DNA from: an uncultured Erythrobacter sp.
GTDB lineage: Bacteria; Pseudomonadota; Alphaproteobacteria; Sphingomonadales; Sphingomonadaceae
NCBI GenBank assembly: GCA_947499095.1
Contig: CANMMR010000001.1
Location: forward strand, 124,001 to 188,000
Direction: 5' to 3'
DNA length: 64,000 nucleotides
Shown here: in pieces, positions 21,477 to 32,548 of the stretch
How the letters are laid out: the number at the start of each line of letters is the position of its first letter
How positions within the stretch are numbered: position 1 is the stretch's first letter
The notes under the pieces: model-generated
Databases searched by the model: none
The model's input: only the letters and a program-made list of their open reading frames with translations
Told to the model about the DNA's origin: nothing
Position numbers and translations under genes: made by a program

Positions 21477-21926
21477 ATGCGAATGGTAGTTCTGGCAGGA
21501 GCTGTGCTGCTGACCGCAGCTTGCAGCAACCCGGACGAAGACACATCCGGGGTGGTCGAAAACGCGCAGGGCGGTGAGCTTGCAGCGGCATCGGAAGACA
21601 CCTCCTTGCCGGGTGACTTCGCAGAGACGGCCTGGCGGATCACGTCGGAAGACGGTGCCCGCTACACGACCTATCTCGACCGCGACGGCAGTTATCGCGA
21701 TCTTCGCAACGGCGATTTGTGGCAGGAAGGCCAGTGGACGTTCAACGCCACCGGCGATGCGCGCTTGTGCTTCACTCCGGACGAAGAAAACGGCGTCGAA
21801 AGGTGCTGGAAGCCCGAGAGCATGAACGACGACATGATGGACACGACGGGGCCGCAGGACCGCCGGATCGAATTGCAGCGCGTCGATTACCGCCTGCCCG
21901 ATGAGTCGAGCACCGACGACGAGTGA
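21477..21926 (+). CDS. Small lipoprotein, unknown
   Basis: A 149-residue protein with a lipoprotein signal: MRMVVLAGAVLLTAAC, lipobox LTAAC, cleaved before the cysteine at residue 16. The mature part contains WRITSEDGARYTTYLDRDG and GDLWQEGQWTF, which read like a small beta-sheet domain; the last residues are acidic. The ATG at 21477 has a GAGGAGGGG Shine-Dalgarno upstream; an earlier in-frame opening at 21429 is not supported. Its stop overlaps the start of the ABC ATPase gene (GTGA), so it is coupled to the osmoprotectant transporter. No family recognised. Confidence 0.78.
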   Translation: MRMVVLAGAVLLTAACSNPDEDTSGVVENAQGGELAAASEDTSLPGDFAETAWRITSEDGARYTTYLDRDGSYRDLRNGDLWQEGQWTFNATGDARLCFTPDEENGVERCWKPESMNDDMMDTTGPQDRRIELQRVDYRLPDESSTDDE

Positions 21927-22690
21927 CGGCCGAAGTTCAAGCTGCGCTGGAATTCCGGGCTGTCGGCAAGCGTTACGGAGCGGTCGAAGCCGTCCGCGAT
22001 GTCTCGCTGACGATCGCACCCCGCCAGTTCGTCGCGCTTGTCGGCGCGTCGGGATCGGGCAAGTCGACCTTGCTCAAGACGATCAACCGCCTCGCGGAGG
22101 CGGATAGCGGAGACGTCGTCTACGAAGGAGATCCGGTCGGCAGCCTACCGCTGCCCCCACTGCGCCGCCGGGTCGGATATGTGTTCCAGTCGATCGGCCT
22201 GTTCCCGCACATGACGGTGGGAGAGAATATCGCGATCGGCCCGCGGCTTGCTGGCGAGAAGCTGTCGCCTGCGCGGATCGCCGAGCTGCTCGAACTGGTC
22301 GAGCTCGACGCCGGAATGGCGACCCGGATGCCCGATGCCCTGTCCGGCGGGCAGCGCCAGCGGGTCGGTGTGGCCCGTGCGCTGGCGGGCGACCCGCACC
22401 TGCTGCTGATGGACGAGCCGTTCGGCGCGCTCGATCCGGTCACCCGCGATGCGCTCGGCGGCCGGGTGCGCAAGCTGCATGACGAGCTCGGTCTGACGAC
22501 CATCATGGTTACGCATGACATGGCCGAGGCGCTACTCCTGGCCGACCGGGTGCTGGTGATGGATGCAGGCGCGATCCTAGCCGATGAAACTCCGCAAGGC
22601 TTGCTCGAAGGGCGCGGCGGAGCGGTCGCGCAGGAATTGGTCGCCGTCCCGCGCGCCCAGGCCGACCGGCTGGCGGAGTTGGCGCGGTGA
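21923..22690 (+). CDS. Osmoprotectant ABC transporter, ATP-binding protein (OpuCA/YehX-like)
   Basis: A 255-residue ABC ATPase that powers import of a quaternary amine such as choline or glycine betaine. It has Walker A GASGSGKST (about 37-45), the signature LSGGQRQRVGVARAL, Walker B LLLMDEPFGALDP and the H-loop VTHDMAEA. The LRRRVGYVFQSIGLFPHMTV region is characteristic of the OpuC/ProV group. It lacks the C-terminal CBS pair seen in longer homologues. The GTG start overlaps the lipoprotein stop. The stop overlaps the permease GTG, giving one coupled unit of lipoprotein, ATPase and permease-binding protein. Confidence 0.9.
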   Translation: MTAEVQAALEFRAVGKRYGAVEAVRDVSLTIAPRQFVALVGASGSGKSTLLKTINRLAEADSGDVVYEGDPVGSLPLPPLRRRVGYVFQSIGLFPHMTVGENIAIGPRLAGEKLSPARIAELLELVELDAGMATRMPDALSGGQRQRVGVARALAGDPHLLLMDEPFGALDPVTRDALGGRVRKLHDELGLTTIMVTHDMAEALLLADRVLVMDAGAILADETPQGLLEGRGGAVAQELVAVPRAQADRLAELAR

Positions 22691-24222
22691 GCGACATCTG
22701 GGGCGCACTCCTTAAGCTCGGCGACCAACTCGCCGCGCATGTGCTGCTGTCGGCAGCGGCCATCGCGCTCGGGATCGCTGTTGCGTTGCCGCTGGCCGTC
22801 TGGGCGAGCCGATCGCCTGCGGTGTCACGAGCCGCGCTCGGTTTCGCAAGCCTCGTGCAGACCATCCCGGCGCTCGCCTTGCTGGCGCTGTTCTTCCCGA
22901 TCCTGCTGAGCCTGCGCGCCGTCTTCGGCGAAGGTCTGCCGACGCTCGGCTTCCTGCCTGCCCTGCTGGCGCTGTCGCTCTATGCGCTGCTCCCGATATT
23001 GCGCAATGCGATCACCGCGCAGGCCAATCTCGACCCCGGCGTGATTGAGGCGGCGGACGGCGTCGGCATGACCTTCTGGCAGCGCCTGCGGCTGGTCGAG
23101 GCCCCGCTTTCCGCCCCTTACATCATGGCGGGCATCCGCACGGCGGCGGTCTGGACCATCGGCGCCGCCACGCTGGCGACGACCATCGGACAGAAGAGCC
23201 TCGGCGATCCGATCTTCGCCGGTTTGCAGACGCAGAACTGGGTGCTGGTGCTGGCCGGATGCATCGCGAGTGCGGGGCTGGCACTGATTGCCGACGGGCT
23301 GCTCGGCACGATCGAGAAGGGGCTAAAGACTCGCCGCCGTGCGCTCACTTTTGGCGGGCTGGCAGCTGTCGCGCTGGGCGTCGGCGCGGCATTGTTCGCG
23401 CAATTCGGCGGCAGCGAAGAGCGGCGCATCGTTATCGGCGCGAAGGGCTTTTCCGAGCAATACATACTCGCCCGGCTGATCGGACAGCATTTGGAAGAGA
23501 GCGGCTACGCCGTCGACTATCGCGATGGCCTCGGTTCGGCAGTGGCGCATCGTGCGGTCACCACCGGTGCCATAGACGTGCTGGTGGATTACACAGGTAC
23601 GATCTGGACCAACCAGATGGGGCGCGAGGACAACCCGCCGCGTAATGCGATGCTGGAGGAAATCGCCGCGTGGGAAACCGACACCAGCGGCACCCATGTG
23701 CTGGGCCGGCTGGGGTTCGAAAACGCCTATGGCCTCGCGATGCGCGGCGAGCGGGCGGCGGCGCTGGGCATAGAATCGATCGCCGATCTGGCAGACGCGG
23801 CAGGCGGCATGACGGTGGGCGGCGACCCTGAATTCTTCGAGCGGCCCGAATGGATTGCCGTGCGCGATACCTACGGCGTGCGCTTTGCCGAGCGGCGCAA
23901 TTTCTCGCCGACCTTCATGTACAACGCTCTGCAATCGGGCGAGGCGGATGTGATCGGCGCCTATACCTCGGACGGGCGCATCGCGGCGGACGGGCTGACG
24001 ATCCTGGAGGATCCGCAGGGCGCGTTTCCCAATTACGACGCGATCGTGCTGCTCTCCCCCGAAACCGGGAGTAACGCCGCGATCCGCGCCGCGATCGCGC
24101 CGCTAATCGGCGCGATCGATGTCGAGGCGATGCGCGAGGCCAACCTCTCGGTCGACCGCGAGGAGGACAAGCTGACCTTCGAGGAAGCGGCCCGACGGCT
24201 CGCGGACCGGATCGGGCTCTAG
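22687..24222 (+). CDS. Osmoprotectant ABC transporter permease-substrate-binding fusion
   Basis: A 511-residue protein combining two parts. Residues 1-205 are an OpuCB-type permease with about six helices and the EAA loop (EAADGVGMTFWQRLRLVEAP). After another helix, residues about 250-510 form an OpuBC-type substrate-binding domain starting at RRIVIGAKGFSEQYILARL, with YTGTIWTN and the aromatic box region. In most bacteria these are two proteins; the fused form is known in this family. The binding domain would face the periplasm. It is translationally coupled to the ATPase. Its stop overlaps by 4 bp the convergent DUF2147 gene. Confidence 0.9.
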   Translation: MSDIWGALLKLGDQLAAHVLLSAAAIALGIAVALPLAVWASRSPAVSRAALGFASLVQTIPALALLALFFPILLSLRAVFGEGLPTLGFLPALLALSLYALLPILRNAITAQANLDPGVIEAADGVGMTFWQRLRLVEAPLSAPYIMAGIRTAAVWTIGAATLATTIGQKSLGDPIFAGLQTQNWVLVLAGCIASAGLALIADGLLGTIEKGLKTRRRALTFGGLAAVALGVGAALFAQFGGSEERRIVIGAKGFSEQYILARLIGQHLEESGYAVDYRDGLGSAVAHRAVTTGAIDVLVDYTGTIWTNQMGREDNPPRNAMLEEIAAWETDTSGTHVLGRLGFENAYGLAMRGERAAALGIESIADLADAAGGMTVGGDPEFFERPEWIAVRDTYGVRFAERRNFSPTFMYNALQSGEADVIGAYTSDGRIAADGLTILEDPQGAFPNYDAIVLLSPETGSNAAIRAAIAPLIGAIDVEAMREANLSVDREEDKLTFEEAARRLADRIGL

Positions 24223-24632
24223 CCCGCCTTGCGCCATGTCTGGGTCTGGCAGAACGGCCCGAGGCAGCCCTTCACGGTCAGCACATTCGCGCTCTCGCGT
24301 TGCAGGATCGAACGATAGGTTTTGCCACTCTTCGGATCGTATATCGTCCCGCGCCATTCGTCGCCATCCTCGACGAAGCCGGTCAGCACCGGCATGCCGA
24401 GCAGCTTGCGGCTGCGCTTGGAGGCATCCTTGTTGTTGACGTCGCGCTGGTCGAGCCCTTGCGGCGGGGCGACCAGGAACTTCGAGATGCGCCCGCACAG
24501 CTTCGCGCCGCACGAGGCGATGGTAATCACGGCGTCCTTCTCTTCGGTCACCCAGCGGCCCTGAACCGGATCCGCAGCCAGCGCGGGCGATGCCAGCAAT
24601 AGTGCGGCAAGCGATGCGACCAATGCTCTCAT
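24219..24632 (-). CDS. DUF2147 domain-containing secreted protein
   Basis: A 137-residue exported protein. The signal peptide is MRALVASLAALLLASPALA. The mature domain begins VQGRWVTEEKDAVITIASCG and shows CGRISKF, GEWRGTIYDPKSGKTY-like blocks and VKGCLGPFCQTQTWRK, typical of DUF2147. The three or four cysteines could form disulfides. Function is not established. Its ATG overlaps the stop of the methyltransferase gene (ATGA), so it is the third member of an lgt operon. Confidence 0.85.
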   Translation of the reverse strand: MRALVASLAALLLASPALAADPVQGRWVTEEKDAVITIASCGAKLCGRISKFLVAPPQGLDQRDVNNKDASKRSRKLLGMPVLTGFVEDGDEWRGTIYDPKSGKTYRSILQRESANVLTVKGCLGPFCQTQTWRKAG

Positions 24633-25714
24633 GTCTTTTCCTTCCGCCTCTCGCCTTCGGCAAATCCGGCACCGCGCGGCCAGTCGCGCGGCGTCAGGGC
24701 CAGCACCTTGAACAGCTCGCCCATGGCCGTCGGCTGAACGAGCCGGTCATGCGCTGCCGCAATGTCCTTCGCTCGATCAGGCGCTCCGGTTACAAGCGCC
24801 TGTGCACGCAGGCCGATCCCCATGGCGCTCAGCCACTCGGCCTGCGTCGCGGTGGCAGTGGCTAGCCCGGCGCGCTTGGCGACCTCCACCAGCATGGCGA
24901 AATCGACATGGGCGGTGAGATCCATCTCGCCGGGGCTGTCGAACACGCCGACCTTCTCATGCGCCTTCACGGCTTGCAGCGTCGAGCCGGACCGCGGCGC
25001 AAGGTGTCCGTAATCGACGAAGATCGCCGCGCCGCCCTGTCGCTCGAGCCGCTCGGCCAACGCATCGACCAGCGCCGCCGCGGCGGGGCAAGTCTCTATG
25101 ATCGTGCCAGGTTCCGACGCCCGCTGCTCCGTGGGCACTGCATCGTCCATCGCACTCCGCCCGGCGGCGAAGACGAAGCCGCCCTCCTCGTCCAGCGCCA
25201 CCATCCGCTCGCGCCACCCACGCTCGGTCATTACCAGCTGGCGAACCGGAAGCGCGTCGAGGAATTCGTTCGCCGCCAGCAGGATCGGGCGATCTTCGGG
25301 CAGGCTGTCGATCGTGTCGTGGAACTGCGCCCCTGCCAGCGCGCCGGACTGGACCGCGCGCAAGGTTGCCGAGCCTTCGACCAGATGCACTTCGGGCCGC
25401 AGCCCTTGGCTCGCCATCGCGCGCAGCGCATCGCTCGCCAGCGTGCCCCGCCCCGGGCCGAGCTCGACATAAATCGCGTTTGCCGACTTGCCCGCGCGGG
25501 TCCAGATATCGGCCAGCCACAGCCCGACCATCTCGCCGAACATCTGGCTGATCTCCGGCGCGGTGGTGAAATCGCCCGCTGCGCCCAGCGGATCGCGGCT
25601 GGCGTAATAGCGCGCATTGCTTTCGCCCATGTAGCGCGCCACCGGCATCGGCCCGTGCCGCTCGATCAGGCGGCGAAAGCTGGTCGCCAGATCGCCGGGC
25701 GCGCCCCCGCTCAT
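24629..25714 (-). CDS. SAM-dependent methyltransferase, MidA/NDUFAF7 family
   Basis: A 361-residue class I methyltransferase of the COG1565 group, whose mitochondrial member NDUFAF7 methylates an arginine of complex I. Key sequences are RYMGESNARYYASRDPLG, GDFTTAPEISQMFGEMVGLW (20 residues), the SAM-binding YVELGPGRGTLASD, and ILLAANEFLDALP. The ATG at 25714 overlaps the lgt stop (ATGA); an open frame continues upstream into lgt but is not coding. The partner substrate in bacteria is not proven; complex I is a reasonable guess. Confidence 0.88.
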   Translation of the reverse strand: MSGGAPGDLATSFRRLIERHGPMPVARYMGESNARYYASRDPLGAAGDFTTAPEISQMFGEMVGLWLADIWTRAGKSANAIYVELGPGRGTLASDALRAMASQGLRPEVHLVEGSATLRAVQSGALAGAQFHDTIDSLPEDRPILLAANEFLDALPVRQLVMTERGWRERMVALDEEGGFVFAAGRSAMDDAVPTEQRASEPGTIIETCPAAAALVDALAERLERQGGAAIFVDYGHLAPRSGSTLQAVKAHEKVGVFDSPGEMDLTAHVDFAMLVEVAKRAGLATATATQAEWLSAMGIGLRAQALVTGAPDRAKDIAAAHDRLVQPTAMGELFKVLALTPRDWPRGAGFAEGERRKEKT

Positions 25715-26586
25715 GCGGTCGCCGGCTTGCCCGCCTTCGCCCCGCCGATGGCCGGGCGCGCCAGCGCAAAGGCCAGCACGCCGAGGCCCACCGCGATCAT
25801 CGGCAGGCTCAGCCATTGCCCGCGCGACAGGCCGGTTTCGACCACCACATTGGCGAGATGCGCATCGGGCTCGCGGAAAAACTCGTTGACGAAACGCCCG
25901 ACGCCCATGCCGACGGTGAACAGGCCGACCAGCAGGCCCGGGCGGTATCGCGCGCGGGTTTTCCAGAACAGCGCGATCAGGATCACGCCGAGCAGCAGGC
26001 CTTCCAGCCCTGCCTGGAACAGCTGGCTCGGATAGCGCGGCAGTTGCAGCGGATCGCTCGGGAAAATCATCGCGAAGGGAAAATTGCCTTCCACCGGACG
26101 GCCATAAAGTTCGCCGTTCACGAAATTCGCCAGCCGCCCCAGCATGTAGGCGAGCGGGACGTTCACCGCGATATAGTCGCAGATGCGCAGCCAGTTGAGA
26201 TGCCCGCGCCAGGCCACCCAGCTGATCGCCACCAGCACGCCGATCACGCCGCCGTGGAAGCTCATCCCGCCTTCCCACAGCTTGAACATGTCCAGAGTGC
26301 CGAACAGTTCGGGCCGGTAGAAAGCGACATAGCCAAGCCGCCCGCCGAGGATCACGCCGAGCGTGCAATAGAAGAACAGATCGTCCGCATGGCGCTGGGC
26401 CATCGGGCTGCCCGGTGCCTTGATCATCTTCGACAGGTGCCAGTAGCCGAGCAGGATGCCGAGCAGATAGGCCAGCGAATAGAAGCGCAGCTGGAAGCCG
26501 CCGATCTCGAACAGGTAAGGCCTGAGGCCCAGATCCTGCCAGTAGATCGGGTCGGTGGCGCCGCTCGCGGCGAGTAGTGACAGCAA
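25711..26586 (-). CDS. lgt: Prolipoprotein diacylglyceryl transferase
   Basis: Integral membrane enzyme that transfers diacylglycerol from phosphatidylglycerol to the lipobox cysteine of prolipoproteins. The 291 residues contain about seven helices, HGGVIGV (catalytic His region) and the family signature GRLANFVNGELYGRP. The start is the TTG at 26586, with AGAGGA upstream; no ATG would retain the N-terminus. It leads an operon with the methyltransferase and DUF2147 genes, all overlapping by 4 bp. The window encodes several lipoproteins that would use it. Confidence 0.96.
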   Translation of the reverse strand: MLSLLAASGATDPIYWQDLGLRPYLFEIGGFQLRFYSLAYLLGILLGYWHLSKMIKAPGSPMAQRHADDLFFYCTLGVILGGRLGYVAFYRPELFGTLDMFKLWEGGMSFHGGVIGVLVAISWVAWRGHLNWLRICDYIAVNVPLAYMLGRLANFVNGELYGRPVEGNFPFAMIFPSDPLQLPRYPSQLFQAGLEGLLLGVILIALFWKTRARYRPGLLVGLFTVGMGVGRFVNEFFREPDAHLANVVVETGLSRGQWLSLPMIAVGLGVLAFALARPAIGGAKAGKPATA

Positions 26587-26749
26587 GGGCTTATCCTCTT
26601 AGAGACATGTGCAAGGCCGCATCCGACGACCCATCGGCGGCGGCTTTTGGCATAGCAGGAGTTTTGGGGAAAGCCTGCGTCGAGCCGCAATTTCCGCGCG
26701 AGCCTCGAATCGGGGCCGTGCGCCGTTTTGAGAGAGGACCCTTACAACC

Positions 26750-28440
<1,691 letters not shown>

Positions 28441-28444
<4 letters not shown>

Positions 28445-31200
28445 GCACGTTTCGCATCCCCCGCCAGCGCGCGATCTTCGACCGGCGCGATGTCGCCGCG
28501 CGGATCGACGCGCTGGTGGAGGAGCATGGCGAAAAGGCACGGCAGCACATCGTCGATCTGCTCAAGGGCGCGCTCGAGAAGGGCCGCGCCGAACTTGCGC
28601 GGCGGCTGGAGGAAAAGCATTCGGCCGGGCACGAATGTGCGGGAGGGCATTCCTTCCTGATCGACCAGCTGCTCCGCGTGATCCACGATCATGCGACAAC
28701 CCATCTCTACCCCAGCGCTAATCGCTCTCAGGCCGAGCGGCTGACGATCATGGCGGTCGGTGGCTACGGCCGCTCCGAAATGGCGCCGCATTCCGATGTC
28801 GACATCGCTTTCCTCGTCGGCGGCAAGAAAACCGCCTGGTGCGAGCAGGTGGTCGAGGCGATGCTCTATCTGATGTGGGATCTCGGCCTCAAAGTCGGCC
28901 ATTCGACGCGCACGCTGGACGAGGCGATGCGCCTCTCGAAGAACGACCTCACCATCCGCACCGCCCTGCTCGAAGGCCGCTATGTCTGGGGCGATCAGGC
29001 TCTCTACGACGAAGGCTCGCGCCGCTACACATCGGAGGTCGTGCGCGGCAACGAGCGCACTTTCGTCACCGAGAAGCTGGCCGAACGCAATGCGCGACAC
29101 AAGCGCATGGGCGACAGCCGCTATGTCGTCGAACCCAATGTGAAGGACGGCAAGGGGGGCCTGCGCGACCTCCATACGCTCTACTGGATCGGCAAGTTCA
29201 TCCACCGCGTGCGCGCGGCGGCGGAGCTGGTCGATGTGGGGCTGCTCACGCCGGCCGAGTATCGCAGTTTCCGCCGGGCGGAGAACTTCCTGCTTGCCGT
29301 GCGCTGCCACCTGCATGTCCTCACCGGCCGCGCCGAGGACCGGCTGACCTTCGACATGCAGCGCCAGATCGCCGAGCGGATGAATTTCGCCGAGCGGCCG
29401 GGCAAGAGCTCGGTCGAGCGGTTCATGCAGCTCTATTTCCTGCACGCGAAGCGGGTCGGCTCGCTCACCGGCGTCTTCCTCGCGCATATCGACGAGCAGT
29501 TCGAAGCCAAGAGCGCGCGCTCCGGCTTTTTCGCCGGCTGGAAGCAGAAGGCGCGGACCGTAAAGGGCTATCGCGTGTTCGGCGGCAAGATCGCCGCGCC
29601 CTCGGACGACTGGTTCCGCAAGGATCCCGTGCGCCTGGTCGAGATCTTCCAGATCGCGGAGGAGCAACAGCTCGAGGTGCATCCCGAAACCATGCGCCAG
29701 GCCGATCGCGACAGCGGGCTGATCGACAGGGCGGTGCGGAACGACGAGCGCGCGAACGCCCTCTTCCTCGACCTGCTCTGCAGCCGCAACGATCCCGAAA
29801 CGGTCCTGCGCTGGATGAACGAAACTGGCGTGTTCGGGAAATTCGTGCCCGATTTCGGCAAGGTCAACGCGCAGATGCAATTCGACATGTATCACCACTA
29901 TACGGTGGACGAGCACACCATCCGCGCGATCGGCCTGCTCAACAAAATCGAGAAGGGCGAGCTGGCCGACGACCACCCGCGCGCCACGCGGCTGATCCAC
30001 AAGGTCATCTCGCGCCGCGTGGCGTACGTGGCAGCGCTGCTGCACGATATCGCCAAGGGCCGCGGCGGCGATCATTCGGAGCTGGGGGCAGAGGTGGCGC
30101 ACGAGCTGTGCCCGCGCTTCGGCCTCTCCGACAGCGAGACCGAGCTGGTCGCCTGGCTGGTGCTGCACCACCTGCTGATGAGTCACACGGCGCAGAAGCG
30201 CGACCTCACCGACCCGAAGACGATCGAGGATTTCGTCGGCAAGGTGCAGAGCCAGGAGCGGCTGCGCCATCTCGCGATCCTGACCGCGGTGGACATCCGT
30301 GCCGTGGGTCCCGGCACATGGAACAGCTGGAAAGGCCAGCTACTCGGCGAGCTTTACGACACGGCGAGCGAGCGCCTGCGCCTCGGCCACATGCGCGAGG
30401 GGCGCGAACGCAAGATCGCGGCGAAGAAGGCCGAGGTCGCGGAATTGCTCGGAGACAAGGCCGATCTCGTCGAGAGCGTGGGCGGGGGGATGGGCGACCC
30501 CTACTGGATCGCCGAGCCGGTCGATATCATCGCGCTCAACCTGGTGCATTACGCCGCGGCGCGCGAACAGAAGCACGATCTGTCGATCCATTGCGAGTTC
30601 TACGAAGAGCGCGGCGCGACGCTGGTCACGGTGATCGCCGCCGACCATCCGGGCCTGTTCTATCGCATTGCGGGAGGCATCCACCTCGCCGGCGGCAACA
30701 TCATCGACGCGCGCATCCACACCACGCGGCAGGGCTGGGCGCTCGACAATTTCCTGGTGCAGGACCCGCATGGCGGCGCTTTCGCGGAAGAAGGCCAGCT
30801 GGAGCGGTTGAAGACCAGCATCGAGGATGCGCTTGCCAATCGCGTCGATCTCGCCCCGCGCCTCGCCCAGCGGCCCCTGGCGCACAGCCGCGCGCGCGCA
30901 TTCGACGTGTCGCCGCGCGTCTTGTTCGACAACAAGGCCTCCAATCGCTTCACCGTGATCGAAGTGAATGCCCGCGACCGCCCGGCGCTGCTCAACCGCC
31001 TCGCACGGGTGTTGTTCGAAAGCCGCCTCGTCGTTCATTCCGCCCACGTCACGAACTACGGCGAACGCGCGGCAGACACCTTCTACATCACCGACCTCAC
31101 CGGCCACAAGCTGGAGCAAGGCGAGCGGATGAACCGCATCGAAGCGAGGCTGATCGAAGCCGCCAGCGATGCCACGCAGGATCGGCTGGAGAACGCCTGA
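28441..31200 (+). CDS. glnD: Bifunctional [protein-PII] uridylyltransferase/uridylyl-removing enzyme
   Basis: Primary nitrogen sensor: uridylylates PII when glutamine is low and removes UMP when it is high. The 919 residues include the nucleotidyltransferase motif GGYGRSEMAPHSDVD (107-121), a linker, an HD phosphohydrolase domain (HHYTVDEHTIRAIG, LLHDIAKGRGGDHSELG), and two C-terminal ACT domains (about 720-800 and 835-905) for glutamine sensing. The TTG start overlaps the stop of the acyl-CoA synthetase. Length is normal for alphaproteobacteria. Confidence 0.96.
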
Positions 31201-31210
31201 AGCGGCAGGC

Positions 31211-31891
31211 TCAGCCCCGCTCCCCGAACAGCGCGGTGCCGACCCGCACATGCGTAGCGCCGAGCTTGACGGCGGTCTCGTAATCCCCGCTCATGCCCAT
31301 GCTGCGGCCCCAGGAATTATCGGCTGGCCCGTGGTCGCGGGCCAGCTTGTCCAGCAGGGCGAAGAAGGGGGTCGGCTCGATGTCGAACGGCGGAATGCAC
31401 ATCAGACCGGCGACCGGGATGTCCGCTTCGCGCGCCTGGTCGAGCAGCGCGGGCAGCTCGGCAATCGGGCAGCCGCCCTTCTGCTCTTCCTCTCCGACAT
31501 CGACCTGTACGAAGCAAGGCACGCGGCGATCCAACTTGTCCATCGCCTTGCCCAGCGCCTTGACGAGGCTCGGGCGGTCGAGCGAATGGATCGCGTCGAA
31601 CAGCGCCACCGCATCTTCGGCCTTGTTCGATTGCAGCTGGCCGATGAGGTGCAACTGCACCGCGGGATACTCCTCGCGCAGCGCGGGCCATTTGGCCTGC
31701 GCTTCCTGCACGCGGTTCTCGCCGAAATGGCGCTGGCCCTCGATCAGCAGCGGCTGGATCGCATCTGCCGGATGGGTCTTGCTGACCGCGACCAGCGTCA
31801 CCTCGCCCGGATCGCGCCGAGCGATCTTGCACGCTTGCGCGATATTCGCCTGAACCTGCTGGAGCGGAGTCTCTGCCTTTTCCATGGCCAT
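31211..31891 (-). CDS. YggS family PLP homeostasis protein
   Basis: A 226-residue single-domain PLP protein (YggS/PROSC/PLPBP). The PLP lysine is in TLVAVSKTHPADAIQ, followed by HFGENRVQEAQAKW, LHLIGQLQSNK, and the phosphate-binding SMGMSGDYETAVKLGATHVRVG (given as two pieces: SMGMSGDYETAV, then LGATHVRVG). It buffers PLP and affects amino-acid and B6 balance without known enzymatic activity. It is divergent from the ThiE-like gene with only about 19 bp between the starts, and convergent with glnD. Confidence 0.93.
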   Translation of the reverse strand: MAMEKAETPLQQVQANIAQACKIARRDPGEVTLVAVSKTHPADAIQPLLIEGQRHFGENRVQEAQAKWPALREEYPAVQLHLIGQLQSNKAEDAVALFDAIHSLDRPSLVKALGKAMDKLDRRVPCFVQVDVGEEEQKGGCPIAELPALLDQAREADIPVAGLMCIPPFDIEPTPFFALLDKLARDHGPADNSWGRSMGMSGDYETAVKLGATHVRVGTALFGERG

Positions 31892-31910
31892 GCGCTATAG
31901 CGGACGTCGC

Positions 31911-32420
31911 ATGAATGGACAGGCCCTCCCTTTGCTCTGGCTGCTGTCGGATGCCCGCAACGATGCCGGGCTGGAGGCGGCATTGCATGCGCTGCCGGAG
32001 GGGTCGGGCTTCGTGTTCCGGCACTATCATCTCGATCCGGCGGAGCGGCGGAGGCGGTTCGAGGAGCTTGCTGCAGTCGCGCGCGAATGCGGCCATGTGG
32101 TCGTACTGTCGGGCGAAGAGGACTGGGGTGCCGATGGGCATTATGGAGCGCCGGAACGCCTTCGCAGCGGTCTGCGTCTGGCAACCGCACATGATGGCGA
32201 GGAGATCGAAGCCGCCATCAGCGCGAAAGCGGACGGCATATTCCTCTCGCCCGTATTCCGGACGGCATCGCATCCCGGCGGCGCGACGCTCGGTGCGATG
32301 GGGTTTTCCGTGCTGGCCCAACGCTCGCCCGTACCGGTGATCGCGCTAGGAGGAATGAATTCCAAGCGCGCGCGCGAATTGAATTGGCCCCGCTGGGGTG
32401 CCATCGACGGCCTCGCATAG
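31911..32420 (+). CDS. ThiE/TenI-like thiamine phosphate synthase family protein
   Basis: A 169-residue TIM-barrel-type protein resembling the C-terminal two thirds of thiamine phosphate synthase: ADGIFLSPVFRTASHPGGATLG matches the family FxGPVFPT block (cited as ADGIFLSPVFRTASHP), and VPVIALGGMNSKRAREL matches the phosphate-binding PVVAIGGI. It is about 40 residues shorter than ThiE and lacks some N-terminal substrate residues. It may be TenI-like or a divergent ThiE, so no gene symbol is given. The ATG at 31911 is preferred; an in-frame opening nine codons earlier would overlap yggS. Confidence 0.68.
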   Translation: MNGQALPLLWLLSDARNDAGLEAALHALPEGSGFVFRHYHLDPAERRRRFEELAAVARECGHVVVLSGEEDWGADGHYGAPERLRSGLRLATAHDGEEIEAAISAKADGIFLSPVFRTASHPGGATLGAMGFSVLAQRSPVPVIALGGMNSKRARELNWPRWGAIDGLA

Positions 32421-32429
32421 GCACTTCGT

Positions 32430-32452
32430 CACACCCCGCGATGCCGGGTGTG
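32430..32452 (+). terminator. Hairpin after the ThiE-like gene
   Basis: CACACCC (32430-32436) pairs perfectly with GGGTGTG (32446-32452) around a 9-base loop, 10 bp after the ThiE-like stop. No T-run follows, so it is a weak terminator candidate. A second small hairpin, CCTCGG/CCGAGG, lies at about 32493-32509 before ftsK. Confidence 0.35.
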
Positions 32453-32548
32453 TTGCTCAGAAAATACACCCGCTCGACGAACTCCGCTTGACCTCGGACT
32501 CGCCGAGGATTCATACTGCCCGCTCCCGACGACACAGAGGCGAGACAC

